Positions 1 to 12,008 of a DNA stretch of 64,000 nucleotides are shown here, piece by piece; the first letter of the stretch is position 1, and the number at the start of each line of letters is the position of its first letter. Location: the NCBI RefSeq assembly GCF_030411955.1, contig NZ_JASNRA010000008.1, positions 62,001 through 126,000 on the forward strand, in the 5' to 3' direction. The translations under genes and the position numbers were made by a program. This DNA is from Massilia sp. YIM B02443. Lineage in GTDB: Bacteria; Pseudomonadota; Gammaproteobacteria; Burkholderiales; Burkholderiaceae_D. The notes beneath the pieces were generated by a model. The model had not been told where the DNA came from and searched no databases. It saw only the letters and a list, made by a program, of their open reading frames with translations.

Positions 1-3248
<3,248 letters not shown>

Positions 3249-3306
3249 TGGTGGGGTTTTCCTGGAAGTGCGGCTTGACAGGCCGTTGACTGTTGGGCGG
3301 TCTGCC

Positions 3307-3312
3307 ATTATA
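3307..3312 (-). promoter_or_regulatory. -10 element of the metH promoter
   Basis: TATAAT read on the minus strand, about 60 bases upstream of the metH ATG. The -35 is not obvious. The spacing would give a 5' UTR of roughly 50 nt. Confidence 0.5.
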
Positions 3313-3501
3313 CGGCATGCCGCCGGGATGGCTTCGGGACGGCCGTCGTGACAATCTGTGTATGTATCCTTATGTATTCACGGGCTTCTGTGTTACACGG
3401 CGTTACAAATAGCGGCACAACCGCAATCTTTACGATACATAACGCGACGACAATCAAAGTCCGCCTCCGTGGAGAGGCGAACGTAGAGATGGGATAATCG
3501 C

Positions 3502-3732
3502 ATGAACAAAGAATACCAACCGGATTGGGATCAGCCTATGGACCGCAACCCGGAGTCGGGCGTAGCATCGAAGCCTCAAGCCGCCAGCAATGGCGTGAAA
3601 CAGATCGTCACGATCCGCCTGGACGTGGACATGCTCGATTGGTTCAAGTCGGCAGGTCCCGGTTACCAGACCCGTATCAATCAGGTGCTGCGTGAGCATA
3701 TGGATGCGCAGCGTGCTGGACGTTCGGAGTAA
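3502..3732 (+). CDS. BrnA-like antitoxin-family protein without a partner toxin
   Basis: 76 residues. The C-terminal half (RLDVDMLDWFKSAGPGYQTR then INQVLREHM) resembles the ribbon-helix-helix DNA-binding part of BrnA antitoxins (RLD.DVL.WFK..G.GYQTRIN). In the usual system BrnT ribonuclease lies directly upstream of brnA, but here the upstream gene is metH on the other strand, so no toxin partner is present. The protein may act alone as a small DNA-binding regulator. The ATG lies 3 bases after GATAAT, and GAGATGG about 11 bases upstream could be a weak ribosome binding site. A hairpin with a T tract follows the gene. Family membership is inferred from motif pattern only. Confidence 0.7.
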   Translation: MNKEYQPDWDQPMDRNPESGVASKPQAASNGVKQIVTIRLDVDMLDWFKSAGPGYQTRINQVLREHMDAQRAGRSE

Positions 3733-3794
3733 GTTGTTCTGAATGCGGTGCTGGTGCAGCCAGCGCCGGGGCGACATTCGTTGGCCCATCAACG

Positions 3795-3836
3795 TCATCC
3801 CCGTGCAGGCGTCGCCTTCGCGGGGATGATGTTTTT
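3795..3836 (+). terminator. Rho-independent terminator after the BrnA-like gene
   Basis: TCATCCCCG (3795-3803) pairs with CGGGGATGA (3821-3829), with a smaller AGGCG/CGCCT hairpin in the loop, followed by TGTTTTTT. Confidence 0.8.
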
Positions 3837-3845
3837 TGGCTGACG

Positions 3846-3878
3846 AAAAAAAACGACGCGCATTGTGCGCGTCGTTTT
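3846..3878 (-). terminator. Terminator of the fmt-def unit (bidirectional)
   Basis: ACGACGCGCA (3853-3862), loop TTG, TGCGCGTCGT (3866-3875). On the minus strand the stem is followed by eight U, and on the plus strand by TTTT, so it can stop transcription from both sides. Confidence 0.85.
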
Positions 3879-3907
3879 GGTTCAGCAATGGATCCGACGA
3901 TCTGCGA

Positions 3908-4855
3908 TCAAGCGAACCGCAATCCCGCCAACGGGAAACTTTTGAGGAACTCCGTCGCTGCCAGACGCTTGCCGCCCGGCTTTTGCAATTCGTTCAAGCG
4001 CAACGCACCGTCACCGCAAGCGACCACGATCCCCTGCGCATCGGCCTGCAGCACCTCGCCCGGCGCGCCGCTGCCGGCAACCGCCTGCGCCTGCCAGATC
4101 TTGACCGCGACACCTTCCACCACGCCATTTGCGCCCGGGAACGGATTGAACGCGCGGATCTTGCGCGCCAGCACCTCAGCCGGCAAGGCAAAGTCCAGCT
4201 TCGCTTCTTCCTTGCTGATCTTGGCCGCGTAGGTCACGCCTTGCTCCGGCTGCGGCGTTGCCGGCAGTTCGCCGGCCCCCATCTTGCGCAGCGCCGCGAC
4301 GATCATGCGACCGCCCAGCTCGGCCAGCTTGTCGTGCAGGCTGCCGGTGGTGTCGCCATCCTCGATCGGCAAGCGTTCGATCAACAGCATCGGCCCGGTA
4401 TCCAGGCCTTCTTCCATCTCCATGATGGTCACGCCGGTCTCGACATCGCCCGATTCGATCGCGCGGTGGATCGGCGCGGCGCCGCGCCAGCGTGGCAGCA
4501 GCGAACCGTGGATATTGATGCAGGGACGGATGTCGAGCGTGCTGCGCGGCAGGATCAGGCCGTAGGCGGCGACCACCATCACGTCGTATTCGATCGACTC
4601 CAGCAGTGCGTGGGCGGCGCGCGCTTCTTCGGCGCGCTGCGGGTCCTTGCTGTCGGTGCGCAGCGACAGCGGCTGCGCCACCGGCATGCCGTGCGCCACC
4701 GCATATTGTTTCACAGCAGATGCCTGCAACTGCATGCCGCGCCCGGCCGGGCGGTCGGGCTGGGTCAGGACCAGCGGGATCTCGAAGCCGGCCTCGTGCA
4801 GGGCGCGCAGGGCGACAGCGGCGAACTCGGGAGTACCGGCGAAAACGACTTTCAT
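3908..4855 (-). CDS. fmt: Methionyl-tRNA formyltransferase
   Basis: Formylates initiator Met-tRNA with 10-formyltetrahydrofolate. 315 residues, the usual length. The Rossmann-like N-terminus begins [12 protein letters not shown]. The catalytic segment [16 protein letters not shown] supplies N114 and H116, and D152 follows in LDTGPM. The C-terminal OB-like tRNA-binding domain is complete. The gene lies 13 bases downstream of def on the same strand, the standard def-fmt pairing: Fmt adds the formyl group that Def later removes. A strong terminator follows it. Confidence 0.97.
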   Translation of the reverse strand: MKVVFAGTPEFAAVALRALHEAGFEIPLVLTQPDRPAGRGMQLQASAVKQYAVAHGMPVAQPLSLRTDSKDPQRAEEARAAHALLESIEYDVMVVAAYGLILPRSTLDIRPCINIHGSLLPRWRGAAPIHRAIESGDVETGVTIMEMEEGLDTGPMLLIERLPIEDGDTTGSLHDKLAELGGRMIVAALRKMGAGELPATPQPEQGVTYAAKISKEEAKLDFALPAEVLARKIRAFNPFPGANGVVEGVAVKIWQAQAVAGSGAPGEVLQADAQGIVVACGDGALRLNELQKPGGKRLAATEFLKSFPLAGLRFA

Positions 4856-4868
4856 GCAGCCGCCGCGA

Positions 4869-5408
4869 TCAACGGCGCGCCGAACGCTGGGCGGCGTCGC
4901 GCGCCATGCCGCGTTCTTCCTTCTGCAGCTTGGCCTTGATGCGGTTGCGCTTCAGCGGCGACAGGTATTCCACGAACACCTTGCCCATCAGGTGGTCCAT
5001 CTCGTGCTGGATGCACACGGCCAGCAGGCCATCGGCGTCGATGTTGAATTCCTTGCCGTCGACATCGAAGGCACGCACCTTGACCTGCGCCGGGCGCTCC
5101 ACGCCGTCGTACACGCCGGGCACCGACAGGCAGCCTTCGTCGTAGACCTGCTTTTCGTCGCTGGCCCAGGTGATCTCGGGATTGATGAACACGATCAGCT
5201 TGTCCTGCGCTTCGCTGACGTCGATCGTCACCACGCGCTCGTGCACGTCGACCTGGGTCGCGGCCAGGCCGACGCCGGGCGCGTCATACATGGTTTCCGC
5301 CATGTCGGCCACCAGCTTGCGCAGGCGATCGGTGCCGAATTCGGTAACCGGCGCGGCGATCTTGTGCAGGCGCGGGTCGGGGTAGCGGAGGATATTCAGT
5401 AAGGCCAT
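4869..5408 (-). CDS. def: Peptide deformylase
   Basis: Removes the N-formyl group from nascent proteins. 179 residues from the ATG at 5406-5408. The reading frame stays open upstream to 5516, but the chosen start gives the standard N-terminus [14 protein letters not shown]. All three signature motifs are present: GVGLAATQ (45-52), EGCLSVP with metal ligand C93, and QHEMDH with H135, E136 and H139. No strong ribosome binding site is visible before this ATG, so the exact start is slightly uncertain. First gene of the def-fmt unit, divergent from lysM. Confidence 0.96.
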   Translation of the reverse strand: MALLNILRYPDPRLHKIAAPVTEFGTDRLRKLVADMAETMYDAPGVGLAATQVDVHERVVTIDVSEAQDKLIVFINPEITWASDEKQVYDEGCLSVPGVYDGVERPAQVKVRAFDVDGKEFNIDADGLLAVCIQHEMDHLMGKVFVEYLSPLKRNRIKAKLQKEERGMARDAAQRSARR

Positions 5409-5714
5409 AGTCAGTTCGGTTTCGAATGGATAAACAGCTGTGATTCGCAGCAGTGATGACAGCACATCAAGGGCGCGTGCATAAATGCAAACGCTACAAC
5501 GGGAACGCTCCGCCAAACGGCAGATATTCTTGCTAGTTCAGGGATTTATGTGCAGAATTTGATTCAATACGGCAACCCTTTTCAGGACAGGGAGCGGTAC
5601 CATCATGCTGTCACAAGTGTGTTGTCTCTTGCGTATCAGCCGGGGCGAAAGCGCCGCACGGCCGGTGATAGGTGATCGTTCAATTCCCAACGCCGCACAT
5701 AACGGACGTCTTCA
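5409..5714. other. Divergent intergenic region between def and lysM
   Basis: About 300 bases that must hold promoters for both flanking genes. No -10/-35 pair is convincing. The only recognisable object is a 37-codon open frame at 5605-5718 whose stop overlaps the lysM start. Confidence 0.5.
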
Positions 5715-5718
5715 ATGA
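5605..5718 (+). CDS. Possible 37-codon leader ORF coupled to lysM
   Basis: An ATG at 5605 opens a 37-residue frame (begins MLSQVCCLLRISR). Its TGA at 5716-5718 overlaps the lysM ATG at 5715-5717 in an ATGA arrangement. GGGAG lies about 10 bases upstream as a plausible ribosome binding site. The arrangement would allow translational coupling to lysM. The peptide matches nothing I know, and such frames occur by chance in high-GC DNA, so this stays a low-confidence call. Confidence 0.25.
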   Translation: MLSQVCCLLRISRGESAARPVIGDRSIPNAAHNGRLQ

Positions 5719-6830
5719 AAAATTTTAGCACAGTCGCGACGCGCGCTGCTGCCGTCGCGCTGGTCGCCGTTGCCGCCTTCAGCGCACCTTCCGCCCACGC
5801 GCAAGCTCCCGGCTGCACCTTCCGCCCCGATGCCCCCGACCAGCACGTCGTGGTCAAGGGCGATACCCTGTGGGATATTTCCGGGACTTTCTTGCGCAAC
5901 CCATGGTGCTGGCCGCAAGTCTGGGGCATGAACCGCGACGAAATCCGCAACCCGCACTGGATCTATCCGGGCCAGATCGTGTACTTCGACCGCGCGCGCG
6001 GCCGCCTGTCGCTGAACCGTCCCGGCAGCGGCGCCGCTGGCGACGGCCGCGGCGAGCCGCCCGTGCTGCGCCTGTCGCCGCAGGTACGCAGCGAGTCGCT
6101 CGAGCAGAGCGCGGTGCCGGCGATCCCGGCCGGCGCGATCGAACCCTACCTGACCCAGCCGCTGGTGGTCGAGGCCGACGAGCTGGCCGGCGCGCCGCGC
6201 ATCGCCGCGTCGCAGGAGGGCCGCGTCTACCTGGGCGAGGGCGACCGCGTCTACGTGCGCGGCAACCTGAAGGGCAGCACCAGCTTCCAGGTGTTCCGCC
6301 CCGGTAACCCGTTGCGCGACCCGCAGAGCGGCAAGGTGCTGGCGCACGAGGCCGCCTACCTGGGCAGCGTCAAATTGATCAGCGAAGCCAGGCCCGGCGT
6401 CGACGTTCACACCTTCGTGGTAAGCAATACGCTGCAGGAAATGGGCGTCGGCGACCTGCTGGTGCCGGCCTCGCCGCAGCCGGTGCGCAACTACGTGCCG
6501 CATGCGCCGCTGGCGCCGGTCGACGCGCGCATCATGTCGATCTATGCCGGCGTCACCTATGCCGGCCAGAGCCAGGTGGTGACTGTCAATCGGGGCACGC
6601 TTGACGGACTCGATATCGGCGCCGTGCTGCAGCTCTATCATCTCGGGAAGACGGTGCCCGACCCCGAGAGCAAAGGCTTCCTCGGCATGGGCCGGTCGAC
6701 GCTCAAGCTGCCCGACGAGCAATACGGCAGCCTGTTCATCTTCCGCGTGTTCAACAATGTGTCGTACGGCTTGATCATGCAGGTAACGGCGCCGGTGCAG
6801 GTGGGCGACGTCGCCAAATCACCGGAGTGA
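5715..6830 (+). CDS. Secreted LysM-domain peptidoglycan-binding protein
   Basis: 371 residues. A Sec signal peptide occupies about residues 1-30, ending near SAHA-QA. One LysM domain follows at about 43-91 (HVVVKGDTLWDIS to IYPGQIVYFD), so the protein should bind peptidoglycan in the periplasm. The remaining ~270 residues have no motif I recognise and look like the family that sits beside dprA in many Burkholderiales. Only 7 bases separate it from dprA, and the GGAG serving dprA overlaps its end. Its function is unknown beyond wall binding. Confidence 0.9.
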   Translation: MKNFSTVATRAAAVALVAVAAFSAPSAHAQAPGCTFRPDAPDQHVVVKGDTLWDISGTFLRNPWCWPQVWGMNRDEIRNPHWIYPGQIVYFDRARGRLSLNRPGSGAAGDGRGEPPVLRLSPQVRSESLEQSAVPAIPAGAIEPYLTQPLVVEADELAGAPRIAASQEGRVYLGEGDRVYVRGNLKGSTSFQVFRPGNPLRDPQSGKVLAHEAAYLGSVKLISEARPGVDVHTFVVSNTLQEMGVGDLLVPASPQPVRNYVPHAPLAPVDARIMSIYAGVTYAGQSQVVTVNRGTLDGLDIGAVLQLYHLGKTVPDPESKGFLGMGRSTLKLPDEQYGSLFIFRVFNNVSYGLIMQVTAPVQVGDVAKSPE

Positions 6831-6837
6831 ATTCGCC

Positions 6838-7995
6838 GTGCAGGACACGGAGCCTCACATCGCCACTGCAGCATCCGGCGCCAGGCCGCCTGACCGGGCG
6901 GCCCTGATCGCCGACTGGCTGCGCCTGGAGCAGGCCGACGGCGTGGGGTGCCGCAGCGCGCACCTGCTGCTGTCCGTGTTCGGTTCTCCCGGCGCGGTGC
7001 TACGCGCCGGCCAGGCGGCGCTGGCCGCGCATGTTTCATCTTCCCAGGCGCAGGCCTTGTGTGCGCCGCCCACGCCCGCATTCCACGTGCTGGTCCAGAC
7101 CACGCTCGACTGGCTGGCCCGCCCCGGCCACCACCTCATCACCTTCCACGACCCCGACTATCCGGCAGCGCTGGCCGAGATCCCCGATCCGCCCCTGCTG
7201 CTGTATATCAGTGGCCGCCGTGAACTGCTGGCGCGGCCGCTGGTGGCGGTGGTCGGCAGCCGCAACGCCAGCGTGCAGGGCAAGCTCGACGCCGAATCGT
7301 TTTCCGCCGCGCTTTCTGCCGCCGGCCTGTGCGTGGTCTCGGGGCTGGCGCTGGGGATCGACACCGCGGCCCACGAAGGCGCGCTGCGTGGCGCCGGTTC
7401 GACCATCGCCGTGGTCGGCACCGGCCTCGACCGCGTGTACCCGGCGCGCAACCGCGCGCTGGCGCACCGCATCGCCGCGCACGGCTGCCTGGTCAGCGAA
7501 TATGCGCTCGGCACGCCGCCGCTGGCGGCCAACTTCCCGCGCCGCAACCGCGTGATCAGCGGGCTGGCGGCCGGGGTGCTGGTGGTCGAGGCCGCGGCCC
7601 AGTCCGGTTCGCTGATCACGGCCCAGATGGCGGCCGAGCAGGGCAGGGAGGTGTTCGCGCTTCCCGGCTCGATCCATTCGGCGCTGGCCAAGGGCTGTCA
7701 TCGCCTGATCCGCGACGGCGCCCAGCTGGTCGAGACGGTGGAAGAGGTGCTGGAAGCGATGCAGGTGTCGCCGCTGGCGGCGCCGGTGGCCGCCCGCGCG
7801 GGGGATGCCGGCGCCGATGCCGGCGACGAGGATGCGCTGCTGCTCGCATTGGGCGTCGAACCGGTGGCGCTGGACGACTTGCTGGCGCGCCTGGGCGGCG
7901 ATGCGGGCGACCTCGGCGGCCGTTTGCTCGGCCTGGAACTGGCCGGTTTGGTGGCGCAATTACCCGGCGGAAGGGTGCAGCGAATCTGGCGCTAA
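6838..7995 (+). CDS. dprA: DNA-processing protein DprA
   Basis: Loads RecA onto incoming single-stranded DNA during natural transformation. 385 residues from a GTG start, with GGAG at the end of lysM as ribosome binding site. A SAM-like helical region comes first, then the Rossmann-fold core with VGSRNAS, SGLALGIDTAAH and GTGLDRVYPARN, then a C-terminal winged-helix-like domain. Core and C-terminal domain are intact. Probably co-transcribed with lysM. By itself it does not prove competence, since dprA is nearly universal. Confidence 0.95.
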   Translation: MQDTEPHIATAASGARPPDRAALIADWLRLEQADGVGCRSAHLLLSVFGSPGAVLRAGQAALAAHVSSSQAQALCAPPTPAFHVLVQTTLDWLARPGHHLITFHDPDYPAALAEIPDPPLLLYISGRRELLARPLVAVVGSRNASVQGKLDAESFSAALSAAGLCVVSGLALGIDTAAHEGALRGAGSTIAVVGTGLDRVYPARNRALAHRIAAHGCLVSEYALGTPPLAANFPRRNRVISGLAAGVLVVEAAAQSGSLITAQMAAEQGREVFALPGSIHSALAKGCHRLIRDGAQLVETVEEVLEAMQVSPLAAPVAARAGDAGADAGDEDALLLALGVEPVALDDLLARLGGDAGDLGGRLLGLELAGLVAQLPGGRVQRIWR

Positions 7996-8209
7996 CAGGC
8001 CTAAATTGCAGCAAAAAAATGATCCACTCGCATAAAAAGCTTGTGCTTCATTTCACCCAGTTTATAAATTGTATGTTCTTGTTTTTAATAGGAATTGGGT
8101 AAGCTGGTAGATCGGATAAGGCCGCGATACAACGTTTTTTCCAGCAGGCAGCGAAGCGAGCGTGCTGCACTTGTACCTCGGCGAGCTTAGCTGCTACAGT
8201 AGCGTCACT

Positions 8210-8668
8210 ATGTTCGACATCCTGGTCTATCTCTACGAGACGTACTACCGTCCCGACGCCTGCCCCGAGCCGGCAGCCCTGGCTCGCAAGCTGTCCGCCG
8301 TCGGCTTCGACGACATCGAAATCTCGGAAGCCCTCGACTGGCTGACCGGGCTCACCGACGCGCCCTTGCCCGAGACGATCGATGCTTCCACCGGTACCCG
8401 CTACTACGTGGACGAAGAGTACATCGAGCTCGGCAGCGCTGCGATCGGCTTCATCGCCTTCCTCGAAAGCGCCAAGGTGCTCGGTCCCATCCAGCGCGAG
8501 ATCGTGATCGAGCGCGCGCTGGCCTGCGACGAGTCGCCGATTGCCCTGAGCAAGCTCAAGATCATCGTGCTGATGGTGCTGTGGAGCCAGGGCAAGGAGC
8601 CGGACGCGCTGATGTTCGACGACCTGTTCGGCGACGATGACGAGCAGGAACCGCGCCTGCTGCACTGA
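8210..8668 (+). CDS. smg: Smg family protein (DUF494)
   Basis: 152 residues starting [13 protein letters not shown], the typical Smg N-terminus. The frame is open upstream to 8162, but the ATG at 8210 gives the family start. Smg proteins are encoded between dprA and a topoisomerase gene in many beta- and gammaproteobacteria, as here. Their biochemical role is unknown. The C-terminus is acidic (FGDDDEQEP). About 210 bases of AT-richer DNA separate it from dprA, so it may have its own promoter. A terminator follows at 8709. Confidence 0.92.
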   Translation: MFDILVYLYETYYRPDACPEPAALARKLSAVGFDDIEISEALDWLTGLTDAPLPETIDASTGTRYYVDEEYIELGSAAIGFIAFLESAKVLGPIQREIVIERALACDESPIALSKLKIIVLMVLWSQGKEPDALMFDDLFGDDDEQEPRLLH

Positions 8669-8708
8669 TTCTTCACGGGACGACGCCGTCGTCCCCGCAA
8701 CACACGAC

Positions 8709-8734
8709 AACGGGGCCTGCGCGCCCCGTTTTTG
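8709..8734 (+). terminator. Rho-independent terminator after smg
   Basis: AACGGGGC (8709-8716), loop CTGCGC, GCCCCGTT (8723-8730), then a T-rich tail. Confidence 0.85.
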
Positions 8735-8987
8735 CTTTTCTTGCGCTCTATTTTTGCGCAGAAATTGCTGTTTTCCTCAGGCACCAAGCGGCGTGTCTGC
8801 ACCACATTGCGGCGTAACCCCTACTTGCGGGGAGCGCGAGAACACGCTTATCATTGGCCGCTTAATTGGGATTGTTACCAACCAGACACTATGGACGTTT
8901 TCGCCGTATTGTCTGTGAGCATGTATGATGCCCGGGCATCGTGCCCCGGGCAAAACACACTATATAAAGAGCAAGACGAGAAACACT

Positions 8988-11660
8988 ATGACCAAATCCC
9001 TCATCATCGCCGAGAAGCCATCGGTCGCGAACGACATCGCGAAGACGCTCGGCGGCTTCACCAAGCACGATGAGTACTTCGAGTCCGACGACTACGTCCT
9101 CTCGTCCGCCGTCGGCCACCTGCTCGAGATCGCCGTGCCTGAGGAATACGACGTCAAGCGCGGCAAGTGGAGCTTCACCCACCTGCCGATGATCCCGCCG
9201 TACTTCGCGCTGAATCCGATCGCCAAGACCGAATCGCGCCTCAAGGTGCTCAACAAGCTGATCAAGCGCAAGGACGTCACCACCCTGATCAACGCATGCG
9301 ACGCGGGGCGCGAGGGTGAACTGATCTTCCGCCTGATCGCGCAGAATGCAAAAGCCAAGCAGCCGGTCAAGCGCCTGTGGCTGCAATCGATGACGGCCAA
9401 CGCGATCCGCGAAGGCTTCGCCAACCTGCGCAGCGACGACGAGATGCTGCCGCTGGCCGACGCCGCCCGTTGCCGCTCCGAAGCCGACTGGCTGATCGGC
9501 ATCAACGGCACCCGCGCCATGACCGCGTTCAACTCGAAGGAGGGCGGCTTTTACCTGACCACCGTCGGCCGGGTCCAGACCCCGACCCTGTCGATCGTGG
9601 TCGAGCGCGAAGAAAAGATCAAGAAGTTCGTGCCGCGCGACTACTGGGAAGTGCGCGCCGAGTTCGTGTGCGCCGCCGGCGTCTACGAAGGCCGCTGGCT
9701 CGACACCAAGTTCAAGAAAGACGAGAACGACCCCGAGAAGCGCGCCGAGCGCCTGTGGAGCAAGGCCGCCGCCGACTCGATCGCCACCGCCTGCCGCGGC
9801 AAGCAGGGCGTCGTCACCGAGGAATCGAAGCCGACCACCTCGATGGCGCCGGCGCTGTTCGACCTGACGTCCCTGCAGCGCGAGGCCAACGGCCGCTTCG
9901 GCTTCTCGGCCAAGAACACCCTGGGCCTGGCCCAGGCGCTGTACGAAAAGCACAAGGTATTGACGTACCCGCGTACCGATTCGCGCCACCTGCCGGAAGA
10001 CTATATCGGCACCGTGAAGAGCACGCTCGACGCGCTGGCCGAGACCAACAACTACAATCAATTCGCCAAGCAGATCACCAAGGGTGGCTGGGTCAAGCCG
10101 AACAAGCGCATTTTCGACAACACCAAGATCTCGGACCACTTCGCCATCATCCCGACCGGCGTGATCCCGAAGAACCTGTCCGAGCCGGAACAGAAGCTGT
10201 ACGACCTGGTCACGCGCCGCTTCCTGGCGGTGTTCTTCCCGGCCGCCGAGTTCCTGGTCACCACCCGTTTCACCGAAGTCTCGGGCCACCAGTTCAAGAC
10301 CGAGGGCAAGGTGATGACCAACCCGGGCTGGCTGGCGGTGTACGGCAAGCAGGACGACAAGGACGGCGCCAACCTGGTGCCGGTGGCCAAGGGCGAGAGC
10401 GTGCTGGCCGACAAGCTGACGGCCAACGGCCTCGTCACCAAGCCACCGGCGCGCTACAACGAAGCGACGCTGCTGTCGGCGATGGAAGGCGCGGGCAAGC
10501 TGGTCGACTCGGACGAGCTGCGCGACGCCATGGCCGGCAAGGGCCTGGGCACGCCGGCCACGCGCGCCGCCATCATCGAGGGCTTGCTGACCGAAAAGTA
10601 CCTGCTGCGCGAAGGGCGCGAGCTGATGCCGACCGCGAAAGCGTTCCAGCTGATGACCTTGCTGCGCGGCCTGGGCGTGAACGAACTCACCGCGCCCGAG
10701 CTGACCGGCGAATGGGAATTCAAGCTGTCGCAGATGGAAAAGGGCAAGATCTCGCGCGAAGAGTTCATGCGTGAAATCGCGCAGATGACCCAGATCATCG
10801 TCAAGCGCGCCAAGGAATACGACAACGATACGATTCCGGGCGAGTACGCGACCCTGGTCAACCCGTGCCCGAACTGCGCCGGCGTGGTCAAGGAAAACTA
10901 CCGCCGCTTCGCCTGCACCAAGTGCGACTTCTCGATGAGCAAGACGCCGGGCAGCCGCCAGTTCGAGATCGAGGAAGTCGAGGAACTGCTGAAGAACCGC
11001 ACCATCGGTCCGCTGCAGGGCTTCCGCTCCAAGATGGGCCGTCCGTTCGCGGCGATCCTGCGCATCGTGCGCGACGAAGAGATCAAGAACTTCAAGCTCG
11101 AGTTCGACTTTGGCCAGGACGACGAGAGCGAAGAGGGCGAAGGCGTCGACTTCAGCGCCCAGACCCCGCTCGGCCCTTGCCCGAAGTGCACGGGCGGCGT
11201 GTACGAAATGCCATTGGCCTATGTTTGCGAGAACAGCGTGGCCAAGCCGAAGACTTGCGACTTCCGCAGCGGCCGCATCATCCTGCAACAGGAAATCCTG
11301 CCCGAGCAGATGGCCAAACTGCTCAACGAAGGCAAGACCGACCTGCTGCCGGGCTTCGTGTCGCAGCGCACCCGGCGCGCCTTCAAGGCTTTCCTGGTGC
11401 GCGGCAAGGATGGCAAGATCAGCTTCGAGTTCGAGGAGCGCAAGGCCAAGCCGGGCGCCAAGGCCAAGGGCGCCGATGCCGCCAATGGCGCCGACGGCGC
11501 AGCGGCCGACGGTGCGGATGGCGCGGCGATTGCCGTGAAGCCGGCGCGCAAGGCCGCCGCCAAGGCCCCGGCCAAAGCCGCTGCCAGGAAGCCGGCGGCC
11601 AAGCCGGCTGCACGCAAGGCGCCGGCGAAAAAGGCGACCGCGGCCGTCGCCAAGAAATAG
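8988..11660 (+). CDS. topB: DNA topoisomerase III with zinc fingers and a Lys/Ala-rich tail
   Basis: Type IA topoisomerase that relaxes or decatenates DNA by cutting one strand. 890 residues from the ATG at 8988 (MTKSLIIAEKPSVA); an earlier in-frame ATG at 8925 lacks family sequence. TOPRIM motifs are EK near residue 9 and DAGREGE at 105-111. The catalytic Tyr is about residue 327 in LTYPRTDSRHLP. Two C-terminal zinc-binding segments follow near residues 627 (CPNC...CTKC) and 731 (CPKC). The last ~80 residues are Ala/Lys/Pro repeats like histone H1 tails. The protein is much longer than the 653-residue E. coli TopB because of this C-terminal extension, which is usual in Burkholderiales. Confidence 0.95.
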   Translation: MTKSLIIAEKPSVANDIAKTLGGFTKHDEYFESDDYVLSSAVGHLLEIAVPEEYDVKRGKWSFTHLPMIPPYFALNPIAKTESRLKVLNKLIKRKDVTTLINACDAGREGELIFRLIAQNAKAKQPVKRLWLQSMTANAIREGFANLRSDDEMLPLADAARCRSEADWLIGINGTRAMTAFNSKEGGFYLTTVGRVQTPTLSIVVEREEKIKKFVPRDYWEVRAEFVCAAGVYEGRWLDTKFKKDENDPEKRAERLWSKAAADSIATACRGKQGVVTEESKPTTSMAPALFDLTSLQREANGRFGFSAKNTLGLAQALYEKHKVLTYPRTDSRHLPEDYIGTVKSTLDALAETNNYNQFAKQITKGGWVKPNKRIFDNTKISDHFAIIPTGVIPKNLSEPEQKLYDLVTRRFLAVFFPAAEFLVTTRFTEVSGHQFKTEGKVMTNPGWLAVYGKQDDKDGANLVPVAKGESVLADKLTANGLVTKPPARYNEATLLSAMEGAGKLVDSDELRDAMAGKGLGTPATRAAIIEGLLTEKYLLREGRELMPTAKAFQLMTLLRGLGVNELTAPELTGEWEFKLSQMEKGKISREEFMREIAQMTQIIVKRAKEYDNDTIPGEYATLVNPCPNCAGVVKENYRRFACTKCDFSMSKTPGSRQFEIEEVEELLKNRTIGPLQGFRSKMGRPFAAILRIVRDEEIKNFKLEFDFGQDDESEEGEGVDFSAQTPLGPCPKCTGGVYEMPLAYVCENSVAKPKTCDFRSGRIILQQEILPEQMAKLLNEGKTDLLPGFVSQRTRRAFKAFLVRGKDGKISFEFEERKAKPGAKAKGADAANGADGAAADGADGAAIAVKPARKAAAKAPAKAAARKPAAKPAARKAPAKKATAAVAKK

Positions 11661-11692
11661 GGCGGTCGGTTTTCCGTCCATGCGACGGACAT

Positions 11693-11724
11693 AAAAAAAA
11701 CCGCGGCTTGCCGCGGTTTTTTTT
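11693..11724. terminator. Bidirectional terminator between topB and the antitoxin-like gene
   Basis: Eight A, CCGCGG, CTTG, CCGCGG, eight T. It is symmetrical, so it can terminate topB (plus) and the minus-strand gene at 11748-11954. Confidence 0.9.
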
Positions 11725-11747
11725 ATGCTGGAACGCGCGCCGCGCGT

Positions 11748-11954
11748 TTAGTCCTGCCACTCCTTCAGCGCCACGATCGCGGCTTCCCCGTTGTGGATCG
11801 CCTTGACGCGCCGCACCACTTCGTTCTGCCACGCTTCGTCGGCGTCCTGGTCGGCGCCATCGATATCCTGCAGCAGCACGCGCAGCACTTCGTTCTTTTC
11901 CGAGACGCTCAGCATCTGGATCTTTTCGGTGATTTCTACGACCAGGTTCGACAT
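11748..11954 (-). CDS. Putative addiction-module (Unstab_antitox-like) small protein
   Basis: 68 residues (MSNLVVEITEKIQMLSVSEK...AWQNEVVRRVKAIHNGEAAI). The pattern of an N-terminal helix, then AW..E...R...I..GE near the C-terminus, resembles the putative antitoxin family whose partners are usually RelE-type toxins encoded next to it. No toxin gene is adjacent: the neighbours are topB and a large ABC permease. A strong ribosome binding site (GGGAGGAAGATC before ATG) argues that it is expressed. It could be an orphan antitoxin or a domesticated regulator. Assignment rests on sequence pattern only. Confidence 0.65.
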   Translation of the reverse strand: MSNLVVEITEKIQMLSVSEKNEVLRVLLQDIDGADQDADEAWQNEVVRRVKAIHNGEAAIVALKEWQD

Positions 11955-12008
11955 GATCTTCCTCCCGCAATTTTGTCTCGAATTTTTGGCTCGATCATAG
12001 CGCGAAGA

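Noticed and set aside
3249-3501. Possible SAH or cobalamin riboswitch before metH
   Set aside because: The expected conserved segments could not be found on the minus strand, and the predicted 5' UTR is only about 50 nt.
8889-11681. 930-codon open frame on the minus strand
   Set aside because: Antisense shadow of topB, whose motifs and zinc fingers are clear on the plus strand.
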